The notes below the pieces were generated by a model. It worked only from the letters and a program-made list of their open reading frames with translations. It was not told the DNA's origin and did no database searches. Shown here one piece after another: positions 1 through 6,590 of a DNA stretch of 29,574 nucleotides (position 1 is the first letter of the stretch; every line of letters begins with the position of its first letter). The translations under genes and the position numbers were made by a program. Source of the DNA: UBA9337 sp038331135. Its GTDB lineage: Bacteria > Patescibacteriota > Minisyncoccia > Moranbacterales > UBA9337. The stretch spans positions 1 to 29,574 of the forward strand of contig JBBQOS010000006.1 of NCBI GenBank assembly GCA_038331135.1, in the 5' to 3' direction.

Positions 1-26
1 CGTTTAGTCTCGTTTTGTTCTATTTG

Positions 27-54
27 AAAATCTCATACTATGGGATTTTTTTAT
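27..54 (+). terminator. Rho-independent terminator of an upstream, off-window gene
   Basis: AAAATCTCA and TGGGATTTT form a nine-pair stem with one G.T wobble and a five-base loop, followed directly by a T run. No coding sequence precedes it in the window, so it would end a transcript that enters from the left. Confidence 0.5.
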
Positions 55-170
55 ATTAATCAAAGACTATCCTCGATTACCGTAATGCCAAGATTAAGGT
101 AAATAGGGCAGAGGTGAGGGATAATATTGTAAAGACGAGGCGGTGCTTCGTCTGTACGAAATGTGGGAAA

Positions 171-248
171 CCCCCTCTTTAATTCTCCCCCTTTGAAAAG
201 GGGGAGAGGAACGCGGGGAGGGAGGCAATGGGATTTACAATTTATTAA
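171..248. repeat. Partial copy of dispersed palindromic repeat
   Basis: A C-rich arm (CTCCCCCTTT) and a G-rich arm (AGGGGGAG) form a hairpin. After it comes GCGGGGAGGGAGGCAAT and an AATTTATTAAT stretch, the same tail seen in the copies at 1763-2022 and 3578-3688. The left part instead resembles the copy inside hypF near 15229-15267. It looks like a member of a family of short non-autonomous palindromic elements. Confidence 0.7.
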
Positions 249-262
249 TGATGGAAAATCGG

Positions 263-291
263 TTGAATCTTTGTTTTTAATTTGTTATAAT
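263..291 (+). promoter_or_regulatory. Sigma70-type promoter candidate (distal)
   Basis: TTGAAT (263-268) and TATAAT (286-291) are separated by 17 bases. The -10 is a perfect consensus. It would start a transcript near 298, about 100 bases before the first AbiEi gene. Confidence 0.5.
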
Positions 292-329
292 GCAACTATC
301 AAATACAACTTTCTAAAGTTAAAATATAC

Positions 330-358
330 TTGCATTATTTGCCAATTTAGTGTATAAT
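330..358 (+). promoter_or_regulatory. Sigma70-type promoter candidate (proximal) for the first AbiE pair
   Basis: TTGCAT (330-335) and TATAAT (353-358) are separated by 17 bases. Expected initiation is near 365, giving a 35-base leader to the start codon at 400. It is the better placed of two tandem promoters. AbiEi-type regulators often repress their own operon, but no clear operator was recognised here. Confidence 0.55.
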
Positions 359-399
359 TGTAACTGTAAGTAAGTTTAAAGCTAACCTGCAGTAATAAT

Positions 400-1014
400 A
401 TGTCATTATCTAATGGGGCAAACAGCAGACCAACCAAAGGGGAATATATCGAAATTTTATTAAGATCACCAAAAACTATCTTTTCTGTAAAAGATATCGT
501 TTTGTTGTGGGGGCAGACAGCTAGCGTGGCAGTTCGAGTCAGATTGAGTCAGTATGTAAAAAATAAAAAATTGATTAGAATCCATCGGGGTATTTATGCT
601 AAAGACAATAATTATGATCGCTCGGAATTAGCTACACGAGTCTATACTCCCTCATATATTAGTTTTGAAACAGTTTTAACTCGCTCCGGAATAAATTTTC
701 AATATTACGGAAATATATTTGTCGCTTCCTATGTTACTCGAGAGATTGAAATAGATAAACAAAAAATATCTTTTATTAAAATAAAAGATTATGTTTTAAG
801 CAACACAATTGGAATAACCCACATAAATGATGTTGCTACTGCTACCAAAGAGAGGGCTTTTTTGGATCGCATATATGTAAGTAAAGATTATCATTTTGAT
901 TATTTAGATATATTGGATTGGGATAAGGTATTTGAAATTTTGCCAATATATCGAAACAAGAGAATGAATAAAAAAATTCAAGAATATTTTAATTATTATA
1001 AAAATAATAAATAG
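400..1014 (+). CDS. AbiEi-type antitoxin / transcriptional regulator (pair 1)
   Basis: This 204-residue protein looks like the antitoxin half of an AbiE type IV toxin-antitoxin system. The N-terminal third fits a winged-helix DNA-binding segment (about residues 15-65, ending RIHRGIYA). It is followed by the family-typical YTPSYISFETVL stretch (about 82-93) that opens the C-terminal antitoxin domain. Known AbiEi proteins repress their own promoter and counter the AbiEii nucleotidyltransferase without stable binding. The stop codon is one base before the start of the toxin-like gene, so the two are almost certainly one operon. Two tandem promoter candidates lie upstream. Assignment rests on these motifs and the gene pairing. 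It is clearly diverged from the second AbiEi in this window, so the pairs are not a recent duplication. Confidence 0.8.
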   Translation: MSLSNGANSRPTKGEYIEILLRSPKTIFSVKDIVLLWGQTASVAVRVRLSQYVKNKKLIRIHRGIYAKDNNYDRSELATRVYTPSYISFETVLTRSGINFQYYGNIFVASYVTREIEIDKQKISFIKIKDYVLSNTIGITHINDVATATKERAFLDRIYVSKDYHFDYLDILDWDKVFEILPIYRNKRMNKKIQEYFNYYKNNK

Positions 1015-1015
1015 T

Positions 1016-1711
1016 ATGACATTAGACTTTGCAAAGCATAAAAATATTTTATTGCATATTTTAAAAGATATTTTTTCTGATACGACAATTTCTCCTTATT
1101 TAGGATTTAAGGGGGGTACAGCGGCTTTAATGTTTTATGATTTAAATCGTAACTCTGTTGACATTGATCTCGACCTTCTCGACGAAAATAAAGAGCAAGA
1201 GGTATTTGAAAAAATTAAAAAAATAGCCCTCAATTATGGGGAAATAGTTGATTCAAGAATTAAGAGATTTAATCTTTTGACAATAATTTCATATGATTTC
1301 AAATCTCAAAATATTAAAATTGAAGTCAATAGAAGAGACTTCAGCTGTAAATATGAAATAAAGACGTTACTGGGTATTTCTATGGCAGTTATGGTAAAAG
1401 AAGATATGTTCGCCAATAAACTAATGGCTATGTATGAAAGGATAGGTAAGACCAGTCGGGATGTTTATGATGTTTACTTTTTTGCAAAAAATAATTGGCC
1501 GATAAATAAGGAATTGGTGGAAGCTCGAGCCGAAATGCCCTTTAATGAACTTGTAGATAAATGCATAGATCTTTTAGATAAAATGGATAATCGACATATT
1601 TTAGATGGTTTGGGTGAAATGCTCACCGAATCTCAAAAGGATTGGGCACGGTCAAAACTTAAAGTAGATACAATTTTTTTATTGAAAGCAATGAGAGAGA
1701 GTGAAAAATAA
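1016..1711 (+). CDS. AbiEii/AbiGii-family nucleotidyltransferase toxin (pair 1)
   Basis: This 231-residue protein has the hallmarks of the AbiEii family. The nucleotidyltransferase signature GFKGGTAALMFYDL (about 30-43) is followed by the acidic metal-binding motif VDIDLDLL (about 49-56). Further on, VKEDMFANKLMAMYER and RDVYDVYFF (about 127-155) match the conserved lysine and the RDxYD motif. AbiEii toxins are thought to transfer nucleotides to an RNA target, causing growth arrest; the substrate here cannot be read from sequence. The gene starts one base after the AbiEi stop, indicating translational coupling. All key residues look present, so the toxin is probably intact. Confidence 0.85.
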   Translation: MTLDFAKHKNILLHILKDIFSDTTISPYLGFKGGTAALMFYDLNRNSVDIDLDLLDENKEQEVFEKIKKIALNYGEIVDSRIKRFNLLTIISYDFKSQNIKIEVNRRDFSCKYEIKTLLGISMAVMVKEDMFANKLMAMYERIGKTSRDVYDVYFFAKNNWPINKELVEARAEMPFNELVDKCIDLLDKMDNRHILDGLGEMLTESQKDWARSKLKVDTIFLLKAMRESEK

Positions 1712-1762
1712 AAATATTATAAATTACTTGAAAAGAGAATAAAAGGGGTCAGGTACCTTTTT

Positions 1763-1862
1763 GGGAGGGAGGCAATAGAATTTTCAATTTATTAATCTTT
1801 ATATCTTTTAACCCCTCCGTCCGAGTACGGACACCTCCCCTTAGGAAGAGGAGGAGGAATGC
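1763..1862. repeat. Composite palindromic repeat, unit 1
   Basis: The unit begins GGGAGGGAGGCAATAGA, runs through an AT-rich stretch ending AACCCCTCCG, then a small hairpin (TCCG AGTA CGGA) and a hairpin of CCTCCCCTT against an AAGAGGAGG-type arm, and ends AGGAATGCGGGG. The next unit begins immediately, so units 1 and 2 are in tandem. A third full copy is at 3578-3688. Confidence 0.85.
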
Positions 1863-1863
1863 G

Positions 1864-2022
1864 GGGAGGGAGGCAATAGAATTTTCAATTTATTAATCTT
1901 TATATTTTTTAACCCCTGCCCAATGGCAGACAAGCCTCCGTCCGAGTACGGACACCTCCCCTTTGCTCCACCGCTAAAGCTAAGGCGACACGCGGTAGGA
2001 AGAGGAGGAGGAATGCGGGGAG
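1864..2022. repeat. Composite palindromic repeat, unit 2, with nested insertions
   Basis: This has the same order of segments as unit 1 but with two extra pieces. About 20 bases (GCCCAATGGCAGACAAGCCT) sit between AACCCCT and CCGTCCGAG. About 33 bases containing CCACCGCTAAAGCT and GCGACACGCGGT sit between CTCCCCTT and AGGAAGAGG. A relative of the second insert occurs at 22121-22176, which supports it being a separate small mobile palindrome that landed inside the larger repeat. Confidence 0.8.
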
Positions 2023-2098
2023 GGGCGGAAGTGATAAAATATTTAGTTGAGATCACCGCATTGCTTCGTCTGAATGAAATCAATCCAAGACTGAAGTA

Positions 2099-2127
2099 TT
2101 GCGTTTCTTTATATTTTAATGTATTGT
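2099..2127 (+). promoter_or_regulatory. Promoter candidate for the second AbiE pair
   Basis: TTGCGT (2099-2104) and TATTGT (2122-2127) are 17 bases apart, about 40 bases before the start codon at 2168. The -10 matches consensus at four of six positions, so this is a moderate call. Confidence 0.35.
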
Positions 2128-2167
2128 AATAGAAGGAAACGATAATATGTAATAAATGCCTTAAATT

Positions 2168-2788
2168 ATGGAATTTTACTATTTTGATAAAAAAATGAAT
2201 AATTATCCTGTTTTTACGGCCAAAGAGGTGAAAAGTATTTTTTTCGATCAGAAGAATGTTTTAAATCAGATTTCATTTTGGTTAAAAAAGGGATATTTGG
2301 AAAGGATTAAAGATGGTTTATATATGCTTTCGAGATTAAAAAATAAGATTAACCCCATGGTTTTTGCATCAAAGATTTATGATCCGTCTTATTTAAGCTT
2401 GGAATTTGCTTTAAATTATTATGGGATTATTCCTGACATTGCAGGAACCTATACATCCGTATCTTCCAAAAAAACAAATAAATTTAAAACTCCTTTCGGA
2501 ATATTTACTTACCAAAAAGTTAAGCTAGAATTTTTTACCGGCTATGAGACGCACAATGAAAGAGATGTTTCTTTTAATATTGCCACCCCCGAGAAAGCTA
2601 TCATGGACTATTTATATTTAAACAAACATCGACTCAGTGCTGATTTTAACTTCTGGAAGGAAATGAGAATTGATGAGGATTATAAATTTAAAAAAAATAA
2701 ACTGGATTTATACAAAGAACTATTGGCAGATAAAAAAGTTAATAAATTAATTAACAGTCTTTTGGACTATCAAAAAAATGCTAGATAA
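2168..2788 (+). CDS. AbiEi-type antitoxin / transcriptional regulator (pair 2)
   Basis: This is a 206-residue antitoxin-like protein with the same architecture as the first AbiEi. An N-terminal winged-helix region (about residues 12-55, ending RIKDGLYMLS) is followed by the diagnostic YDPSYLSLEFALNYYGIIPD segment (about 74-93) and a C-terminal antitoxin domain with ATPEKAIMDYLYL (about 141-153). The last 11 bases overlap the start of the toxin-like gene, so translation is probably coupled. The spacer on its left and the sequence right after its partner carry the same repeat, which makes the pair look like a bounded cassette. The family role, autorepression and toxin neutralisation, is inferred from homologous systems. 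Confidence 0.82.
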   Translation: MEFYYFDKKMNNYPVFTAKEVKSIFFDQKNVLNQISFWLKKGYLERIKDGLYMLSRLKNKINPMVFASKIYDPSYLSLEFALNYYGIIPDIAGTYTSVSSKKTNKFKTPFGIFTYQKVKLEFFTGYETHNERDVSFNIATPEKAIMDYLYLNKHRLSADFNFWKEMRIDEDYKFKKNKLDLYKELLADKKVNKLINSLLDYQKNAR

Positions 2789-3569
2789 ATTTTTTTTAGA
2801 AGATTATGTCAAAAGAAACGGAATGCCCAATGTTCCGCGACGTGTTTTGACTGAATATTTGCAGACCGAGATTTTGGCTGCTTTGTATAACTCAAAATTT
2901 GGACCGTCACTTTCTTTTTTGGGTGGAACTTGTTTGCGTTTTGTGCATAAGATTGAAAGATTTTCCGAAGATCTGGATTTTGATCTGATTAAAAAAGATT
3001 TGAATTATGATGAGTTGGCAAAATTTATTGAAAAAAAACTAAAAGAACAGGGGATGTTAGTTCAAGCTATTGTTAAAGAAACAGAAAATATAATTATTAT
3101 CAGCGTAAGATTTTCTAAGATTATGCGAGAAATGGGATTGAGTGATTTGGACGATCAAAAATTAAAAATTAAATTTGAAATTGATCCTGTTCCTTACAAA
3201 AGCATTGTTTTTGAATCAAGGCAAGTTTCTTCTTACGGAAAAAATTTTAATATTATTTCCAATACGCTAGAAACTCTTTTTGCTCAAAAGATTTTAGCCA
3301 TTATTTTTCGTCCTTATCAAAAGGGGAGGGATTTTTATGATCTGGTGTGGTTTTTGAGCCAAAAAAATATCGAACCGAATTATGAAATTTTTAAAGAAAA
3401 AGGAATTGAGATTAAAAACCGCGAAGAGCTAATTGAATTTTTAGAAGAACAAGTGCAAAAAAGCGATCTAAATCAAGCAGTAAAAGATGTAGAGAGATTT
3501 CTTTTTTATCCCGAACAAGCCCAATGGATTTTGAAGTTGCCGGAATATGTGGATGGTTTTAAGAAATAA
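2778..3569 (+). CDS. AbiEii-family nucleotidyltransferase toxin (pair 2)
   Basis: This 263-residue protein carries SFLGGTCLRFVHKIERFSED (about 46-65) and the acidic LDFDLI motif, the family's nucleotidyltransferase metal-binding core. Further on, LFAQKILAIIFRPYQKGRDF followed by YDLVWFL matches the conserved lysine and RDxYD region. It begins inside the end of the AbiEi gene (11-base overlap). It is longer than the first pair's toxin and only distantly similar, so the two systems were probably acquired separately. All signature residues appear intact. The molecular target cannot be inferred from sequence. Confidence 0.87.
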   Translation: MLDKFFLEDYVKRNGMPNVPRRVLTEYLQTEILAALYNSKFGPSLSFLGGTCLRFVHKIERFSEDLDFDLIKKDLNYDELAKFIEKKLKEQGMLVQAIVKETENIIIISVRFSKIMREMGLSDLDDQKLKIKFEIDPVPYKSIVFESRQVSSYGKNFNIISNTLETLFAQKILAIIFRPYQKGRDFYDLVWFLSQKNIEPNYEIFKEKGIEIKNREELIEFLEEQVQKSDLNQAVKDVERFLFYPEQAQWILKLPEYVDGFKK

Positions 3570-3577
3570 AAGATGGA

Positions 3578-3688
3578 GGAGGGAGGCAATAGAATTTTCA
3601 ATTTATAATTTATTAATCTTTATATTTTTTAACCCCTCCGTCCGAGTACGGACACCTCCCCTTAGGAAGAGGAGGAGGAATGCGGGGA
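3578..3688. repeat. Composite palindromic repeat, unit 3
   Basis: This copy is near-identical to unit 1 at 1763-1862, in the same orientation, with about ten extra bases (a repeated AATTTAT) in the AT-rich part. Together with units 1 and 2 it brackets the second AbiE pair in direct orientation. Confidence 0.85.
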
Positions 3689-3737
3689 TAAAATTTCTAA
3701 CCTTGAATACAAAGAGGACGGAATGGTGATTTAAAAA

Positions 3738-3768
3738 GCTCAACCTTGGTGAAATTTTAAGGTTGAGC
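3738..3768 (+). terminator. Hairpin, possible terminator after the AbiE region
   Basis: GCTCAACCTT (3738-3747) and AAGGTTGAGC (3759-3768) form a perfect ten-pair stem with an 11-base loop. The following bases are not a strong T run, so termination is uncertain. Confidence 0.4.
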
Positions 3769-3792
3769 CTTGAAAATCTTCCGAAAGACACT

Positions 3793-3814
3793 GAGACGCG
3801 ATAAATCGCGTCTC
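3793..3814. repeat. Short perfect palindromic hairpin
   Basis: GAGACGCGAT and ATCGCGTCTC form a perfect ten-pair stem with a two-base AA loop. It is more G/C-rich than the surroundings and resembles a dispersed REP-type palindrome. No second copy was noticed in this window. Confidence 0.5.
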
Positions 3815-3823
3815 TACTATTCC

Positions 3824-3852
3824 TTGAAAAAAATTTGGTTTTAAAGTATGCT
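3824..3852 (+). promoter_or_regulatory. Promoter candidate for murA
   Basis: TTGAAA (3824-3829) and TATGCT (3847-3852) are separated by 17 bases. Initiation near 3859 would put the perfect inverted repeat at 3881-3918 inside the murA leader RNA. Confidence 0.35.
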
Positions 3853-3880
3853 AGAAGAGGTAAACTATATAGAGGTTTTC

Positions 3881-3918
3881 AAGGGAGTCTAACTCCCTGT
3901 AGGGAGTTAGACTCCCTT
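3881..3918. repeat. Perfect 18-base inverted repeat upstream of murA
   Basis: Arms of 18 bases (AAGGGAGTCTAACTCCCT and its exact complement) are separated by only GT. Each arm is itself a small hairpin (AGGGAGT with ACTCCCT), so the region can form one long stem or two short ones. It ends 25 bases before the murA ATG and has no T run, so it is more likely a leader structure, binding site or palindromic element than a terminator. Confidence 0.8.
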
Positions 3919-3943
3919 GAATATCTTTTCTAATAAATTTTAT

Positions 3944-5266
3944 ATGAAATATTTTAAAATCAACGGAGGGAAAAAACTTTCGGGTAAGATTGTAGTAAAT
4001 GGTTCTAAAAATGCAGCCGTAGCTTTGTTTGCAGTCGCGATGATAAATAAAGGAAAAACCACATTAAAAAATGTTCCTCAAATTGAAGAGGTCAATCGCT
4101 GGGTAGAAGTTTTGGAAAGTATGGGTGTAAAAGTAGAGCGCCAAGAAAAAAATATTATCCTCACTCCGCCCGCTAAAATTAAAATAGAAAACATAAACAT
4201 AGAAGCCGCCCAAAAAACCAGAAGCGCTATTATGTTAATCAGTTCTTTGATTAAAAATTCAAAAAAATATTTTATTCCGCAAGCGGGAGGATGTAAGCTT
4301 GGAGCGCGCACAATCAAACCCCATCTTTTTGCGATTGAAAAATTTGGTGTAAAAATAAATACTACTGAAACGGGATTTGAAGTTAATTCAGAAAATTTCA
4401 AGCCAGCCGGTAAAATCGTGCTTTATGAATCAGGAGACACCGTCACCGAAACAGCTCTTATTGCTGCCGCTCAAAGTCCGGAAAAAACTATTATAAAAAT
4501 GGCGACGGCTAATTATATGGTGCAGGATGTTTGTTTTTTCTTAGAAAAATTGGGTGTAAAAATTAAGGGAATTGGTACAGGAACTTTAGAAATCACAGGA
4601 CTTAAGGAAATAAAAAAAGACATTACTTACGAAATTAGTGAAGATCCAATTGAAGCGATGTTTTTTATTTCTACTGCTATCGTGACTAAAAGTAAATTGA
4701 TTATCGAAAGATGTCCGATTGAATTTTTGGAGCTTGAGCTTTTGAAGTTGGAAAAAATGGGGCAAAAATACAATATTCTAAAAGAATATAAATCTAAAAA
4801 TAATAAAACTAATTTAGTAGATATTGAAATTATTCCCTCTGATTTAAAATCTCCCGAAGATAAAATTCATGGACTACCTTTTCCTGGAATCAATATGGAC
4901 AATCTGCCATTTTTTGTGCCAATTGTTTCTGTCGCCCAGGGTAGAACCTTAATTCATGATTGGTCTTTTGAGAATCGAGCCATATATTTCCTTGACCTAA
5001 ATAGATTGGGAGCAAAAATAACTCTTTTGGACCCTCATCGGGTTTATGTCGAGGGACCAGTTGAATTTAAGTCAGCTGAAATGATGAGCCCTCCCGCGCT
5101 TCGACCAGCTGCGATAATTCTAGTAGCGATGCTGGCTGCCAAGGGTGACTCAATTTTACGAGATGTGTACTCAATTAATCGAGGCTATGAAAATTTAGAG
5201 GAACGATTGCAAAGTATTGGAGCGGATATTGAACTTAAAGATGAGGAATGTGGGCTAGAAATTTAG
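3944..5266 (+). CDS. murA: UDP-N-acetylglucosamine 1-carboxyvinyltransferase
   Basis: MurA transfers enolpyruvate from PEP to UDP-GlcNAc, the first committed cytoplasmic step of peptidoglycan synthesis. The protein starts KYFKINGGKKLSGKIVVNGS with the conserved SKNAA motif (Lys about 22). It carries the active-site loop AGGCKLGARTIKPH, with the catalytic and fosfomycin-target cysteine at about residue 117, so it is a Cys-type enzyme. Late motifs GINMDNLPFFVPI and LRPAAIILVAMLA also fit. From ATG 3944 it is 440 residues, slightly longer than the usual 420 or so, mainly through a lysine-rich stretch near 280. An in-frame TTG at 3917 would start inside the inverted repeat, so ATG 3944 is preferred. 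The gene stands alone, with a possible promoter and structured leader upstream. Confidence 0.93.
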   Translation: MKYFKINGGKKLSGKIVVNGSKNAAVALFAVAMINKGKTTLKNVPQIEEVNRWVEVLESMGVKVERQEKNIILTPPAKIKIENINIEAAQKTRSAIMLISSLIKNSKKYFIPQAGGCKLGARTIKPHLFAIEKFGVKINTTETGFEVNSENFKPAGKIVLYESGDTVTETALIAAAQSPEKTIIKMATANYMVQDVCFFLEKLGVKIKGIGTGTLEITGLKEIKKDITYEISEDPIEAMFFISTAIVTKSKLIIERCPIEFLELELLKLEKMGQKYNILKEYKSKNNKTNLVDIEIIPSDLKSPEDKIHGLPFPGINMDNLPFFVPIVSVAQGRTLIHDWSFENRAIYFLDLNRLGAKITLLDPHRVYVEGPVEFKSAEMMSPPALRPAAIILVAMLAAKGDSILRDVYSINRGYENLEERLQSIGADIELKDEECGLEI

Positions 5267-5269
5267 GGG

Positions 5270-5348
5270 TAAGTTTTTAAAGTCCGTAAAGTCATAAAGT
5301 TCATAAAGTTTATAAAGTGTGCGGATTTATAAAGTTATAAAGTAAAAT
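5270..5348. repeat. Degenerate tandem repeat (ATAAAGT units) between murA and the Nudix gene
   Basis: About six imperfect units of the type CATAAAGTT / TATAAAGTG follow each other in the spacer. This kind of slipped-strand microrepeat recurs in other spacers of the window (for example GAATTTAGGAAT units at 13585-13675). No function is evident. Confidence 0.6.
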
Positions 5349-5351
5349 TAT

Positions 5352-5795
5352 ATGAAAGAATTGAAAGTAGGTAGAGATTATATCGGGGTGGGAGGAGGAG
5401 CTTTGATTTTTAATGAAAAAAAAGAGATTTTACTTATGAAGCGTTCTGGTGAAGTTCGCAATAATTCAGGTTGGTGGGCTAAGCCGGGGGGTAGGGTTGA
5501 ATATAATGAAACTGCTGTTAAAATGGTAAAAAGAGAAATAAAAGAAGAAACGAATATTGAAATTGATATCTGGGGTCTTTTGCCCCACACTGATCATATT
5601 ATAAAGGAAGAAGTTCAACACTGGTTAGCAATAAATTTTTTGGCAAATTATAAAAAAGGAGAATTGAAAATAATGGAACCACATAAATGTGTAGAACTGG
5701 GTTGGTTTTCACTGGATAAACTTCCTAAAAAAATTGAGCAAACAACCAGAGAGGCAATCAAAAATTATAAAGAAAACAAATTTATTAAATTGTAG
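5352..5795 (+). CDS. Nudix hydrolase
   Basis: This 147-residue single-domain Nudix protein would hydrolyse a nucleoside diphosphate linked to another group; the substrate is not determinable. The Nudix box is clear at about residues 48-70: G, five residues, E, seven residues, then REIKEETNI. The usual glycine near the end of the box is replaced by Asn, a common variation. The AKPGGRVE lead-in and the later WFSLDKLPKKI segment are also typical. It follows murA after a repeat-filled gap of about 85 bases, so co-transcription is possible but not evident. It might be a MutT-like sanitising enzyme or act on a sugar nucleotide. Confidence 0.88.
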   Translation: MKELKVGRDYIGVGGGALIFNEKKEILLMKRSGEVRNNSGWWAKPGGRVEYNETAVKMVKREIKEETNIEIDIWGLLPHTDHIIKEEVQHWLAINFLANYKKGELKIMEPHKCVELGWFSLDKLPKKIEQTTREAIKNYKENKFIKL

Positions 5796-5985
5796 ATAAA
5801 TCTAAAGGTATGCTTTTTTAGACTATTAACTGGCGGAGAAATAATTTTTGCATAATAATTAGAGATTGTTAGGAAAATTTTGAGCACCCACTATGCAACT
5901 AGTTAGTTATAATTTTATTATAAGAACAAGTGAATAATGATATTTTTGTTAAAATGTTAATGTGCTAATAGGCTAATATGATTTT

Positions 5986-6306
5986 ATGAAAGAATATTAC
6001 GAAGCGATTGAAAAATTTCATCAAAAACATAAAATGAAAGGAACCAATAGTGAAGATATGAACTTTCGTTTGAATTTAATGACAGAAGAGTTGGGCGAGC
6101 TAGCGCAAGCAGTAACCAAGGGAAAGTCTAGGGATAATTTCATTGAAGAAAATGTAGATTTATTTAATTTAATAATGGGAAATTTAATCAGTACTGGTGT
6201 CGGATTAGAAGAATTTGAAAAAGCTTTTTGGAAAAAGCATAAGAAAATAATGAATAGAGAAAAGAAAAAAATTAACGGAAAGTTTAGAGTATCTGAATTT
6301 AAATAA
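5986..6306 (+). CDS. MazG-like nucleotide pyrophosphohydrolase
   Basis: This 106-residue all-alpha protein has the MazG-type metal-binding pattern: EELGELAQAV (about 31-40) and, further on, EENVDLFNLIMG (about 54-65), giving the ExxE and ExxD acidic pairs that bind magnesium. Family members hydrolyse NTPs or dNTPs to the monophosphate and pyrophosphate and often remove non-canonical nucleotides. A single MazG unit of about 100 residues is normal for the short dimeric members. The C-terminal tail is strongly basic. It stands alone, with AT-rich gaps of 190 bases before and 284 bases after. Substrate is unknown. Confidence 0.83.
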   Translation: MKEYYEAIEKFHQKHKMKGTNSEDMNFRLNLMTEELGELAQAVTKGKSRDNFIEENVDLFNLIMGNLISTGVGLEEFEKAFWKKHKKIMNREKKKINGKFRVSEFK

Positions 6307-6590
6307 TAATTTATCTCGCAAGCAATTCTGAAAAAGATTAATTGTTATCGAAGGATGAGTTGATAGAAACGCCTACGGCTTAATTTAAAAAAATATAAGG
6401 TTATAATTCTGTGAATTGTGCAAAAATAGTTATCATCCCGCAACAATTTTCAAAAAATATTGTGAAATAATTAACATAATAATCATAAAATCGCCTAACG
6501 GCTTTTATATGAAGTGTCAGATTGGATTAGTGCATAAATTGTGCGGGATACTAATTTTTATGACAAAATTAAAATTTTGATAAAATTTGT
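6307..6590. other. Structured AT-rich leader region upstream of mreB
   Basis: No gene is seen. The segment contains two related short motifs (CGCCTACGGCTT near 6371 and CGCCTAACGGCTT near 6491) and a long-range inverted repeat: ATCCCGCAACAAT (6435-6447) against ATTGTGCGGGAT (6538-6549), with one unpaired base. A weak promoter-like pair (TGACA near 6561, TAAAAT at 6581) would place initiation almost on the mreB start codon. Confidence 0.5.

Larger units (their letters stand above)
1..399. other. Gene-free leader region before the first AbiE pair
   Basis: No convincing gene is seen here. The stretch holds a terminator-like hairpin near its left end, one partial copy of the dispersed G/C-rich palindromic repeat, a small hairpin around 133-153 (arms AGACGAGGC and GCTTCGTCT, one wobble pair), and two well-spaced promoter candidates before the first AbiEi gene. 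A 64-codon open frame at 163-357 is mostly translated repeat and is not called. Confidence 0.7.
1712..2167. other. Gene-free spacer between the two AbiE pairs
   Basis: This spacer has no believable gene; open frames on both strands here are translated repeat. It contains a short palindromic stretch around 1741-1762 (GGGGTCAGGTACC flanked by A and T runs), two head-to-tail copies of the composite repeat, and a promoter-like pair before the second AbiEi gene. Confidence 0.75.
3570..3943. other. Gene-free spacer with four structured elements before murA
   Basis: No convincing gene lies here. In order it holds a third full copy of the composite repeat, a terminator-like hairpin (3738-3768), a short perfect hairpin (3793-3814), and a perfect 18-base inverted repeat (3881-3918) just before murA. 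Confidence 0.75.

Noticed and set aside
163..357. 64-codon open frame on the plus strand
   Set aside because: Its first half is translated palindromic repeat, it overlaps a promoter candidate, and it matches no family.
1741..1762. GGGGTCAGGTACC palindromic stretch as an end of an IS200-like or REP-associated transposase element
   Set aside because: The motif is suggestive but no transposase gene or second end is present, so no mobile element is called.
1841..2129. Open frames on both strands (1841-2083 minus, 1923-2129 plus)
   Set aside because: Both are translations of the composite repeat; low-complexity Pro/Ser/Gly/Arg content with no domain.
3547..3791. Small frames over the repeat after the second AbiE pair
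   Set aside because: Repeat-derived, overlapping each other on opposite strands and the end of the toxin-like gene.
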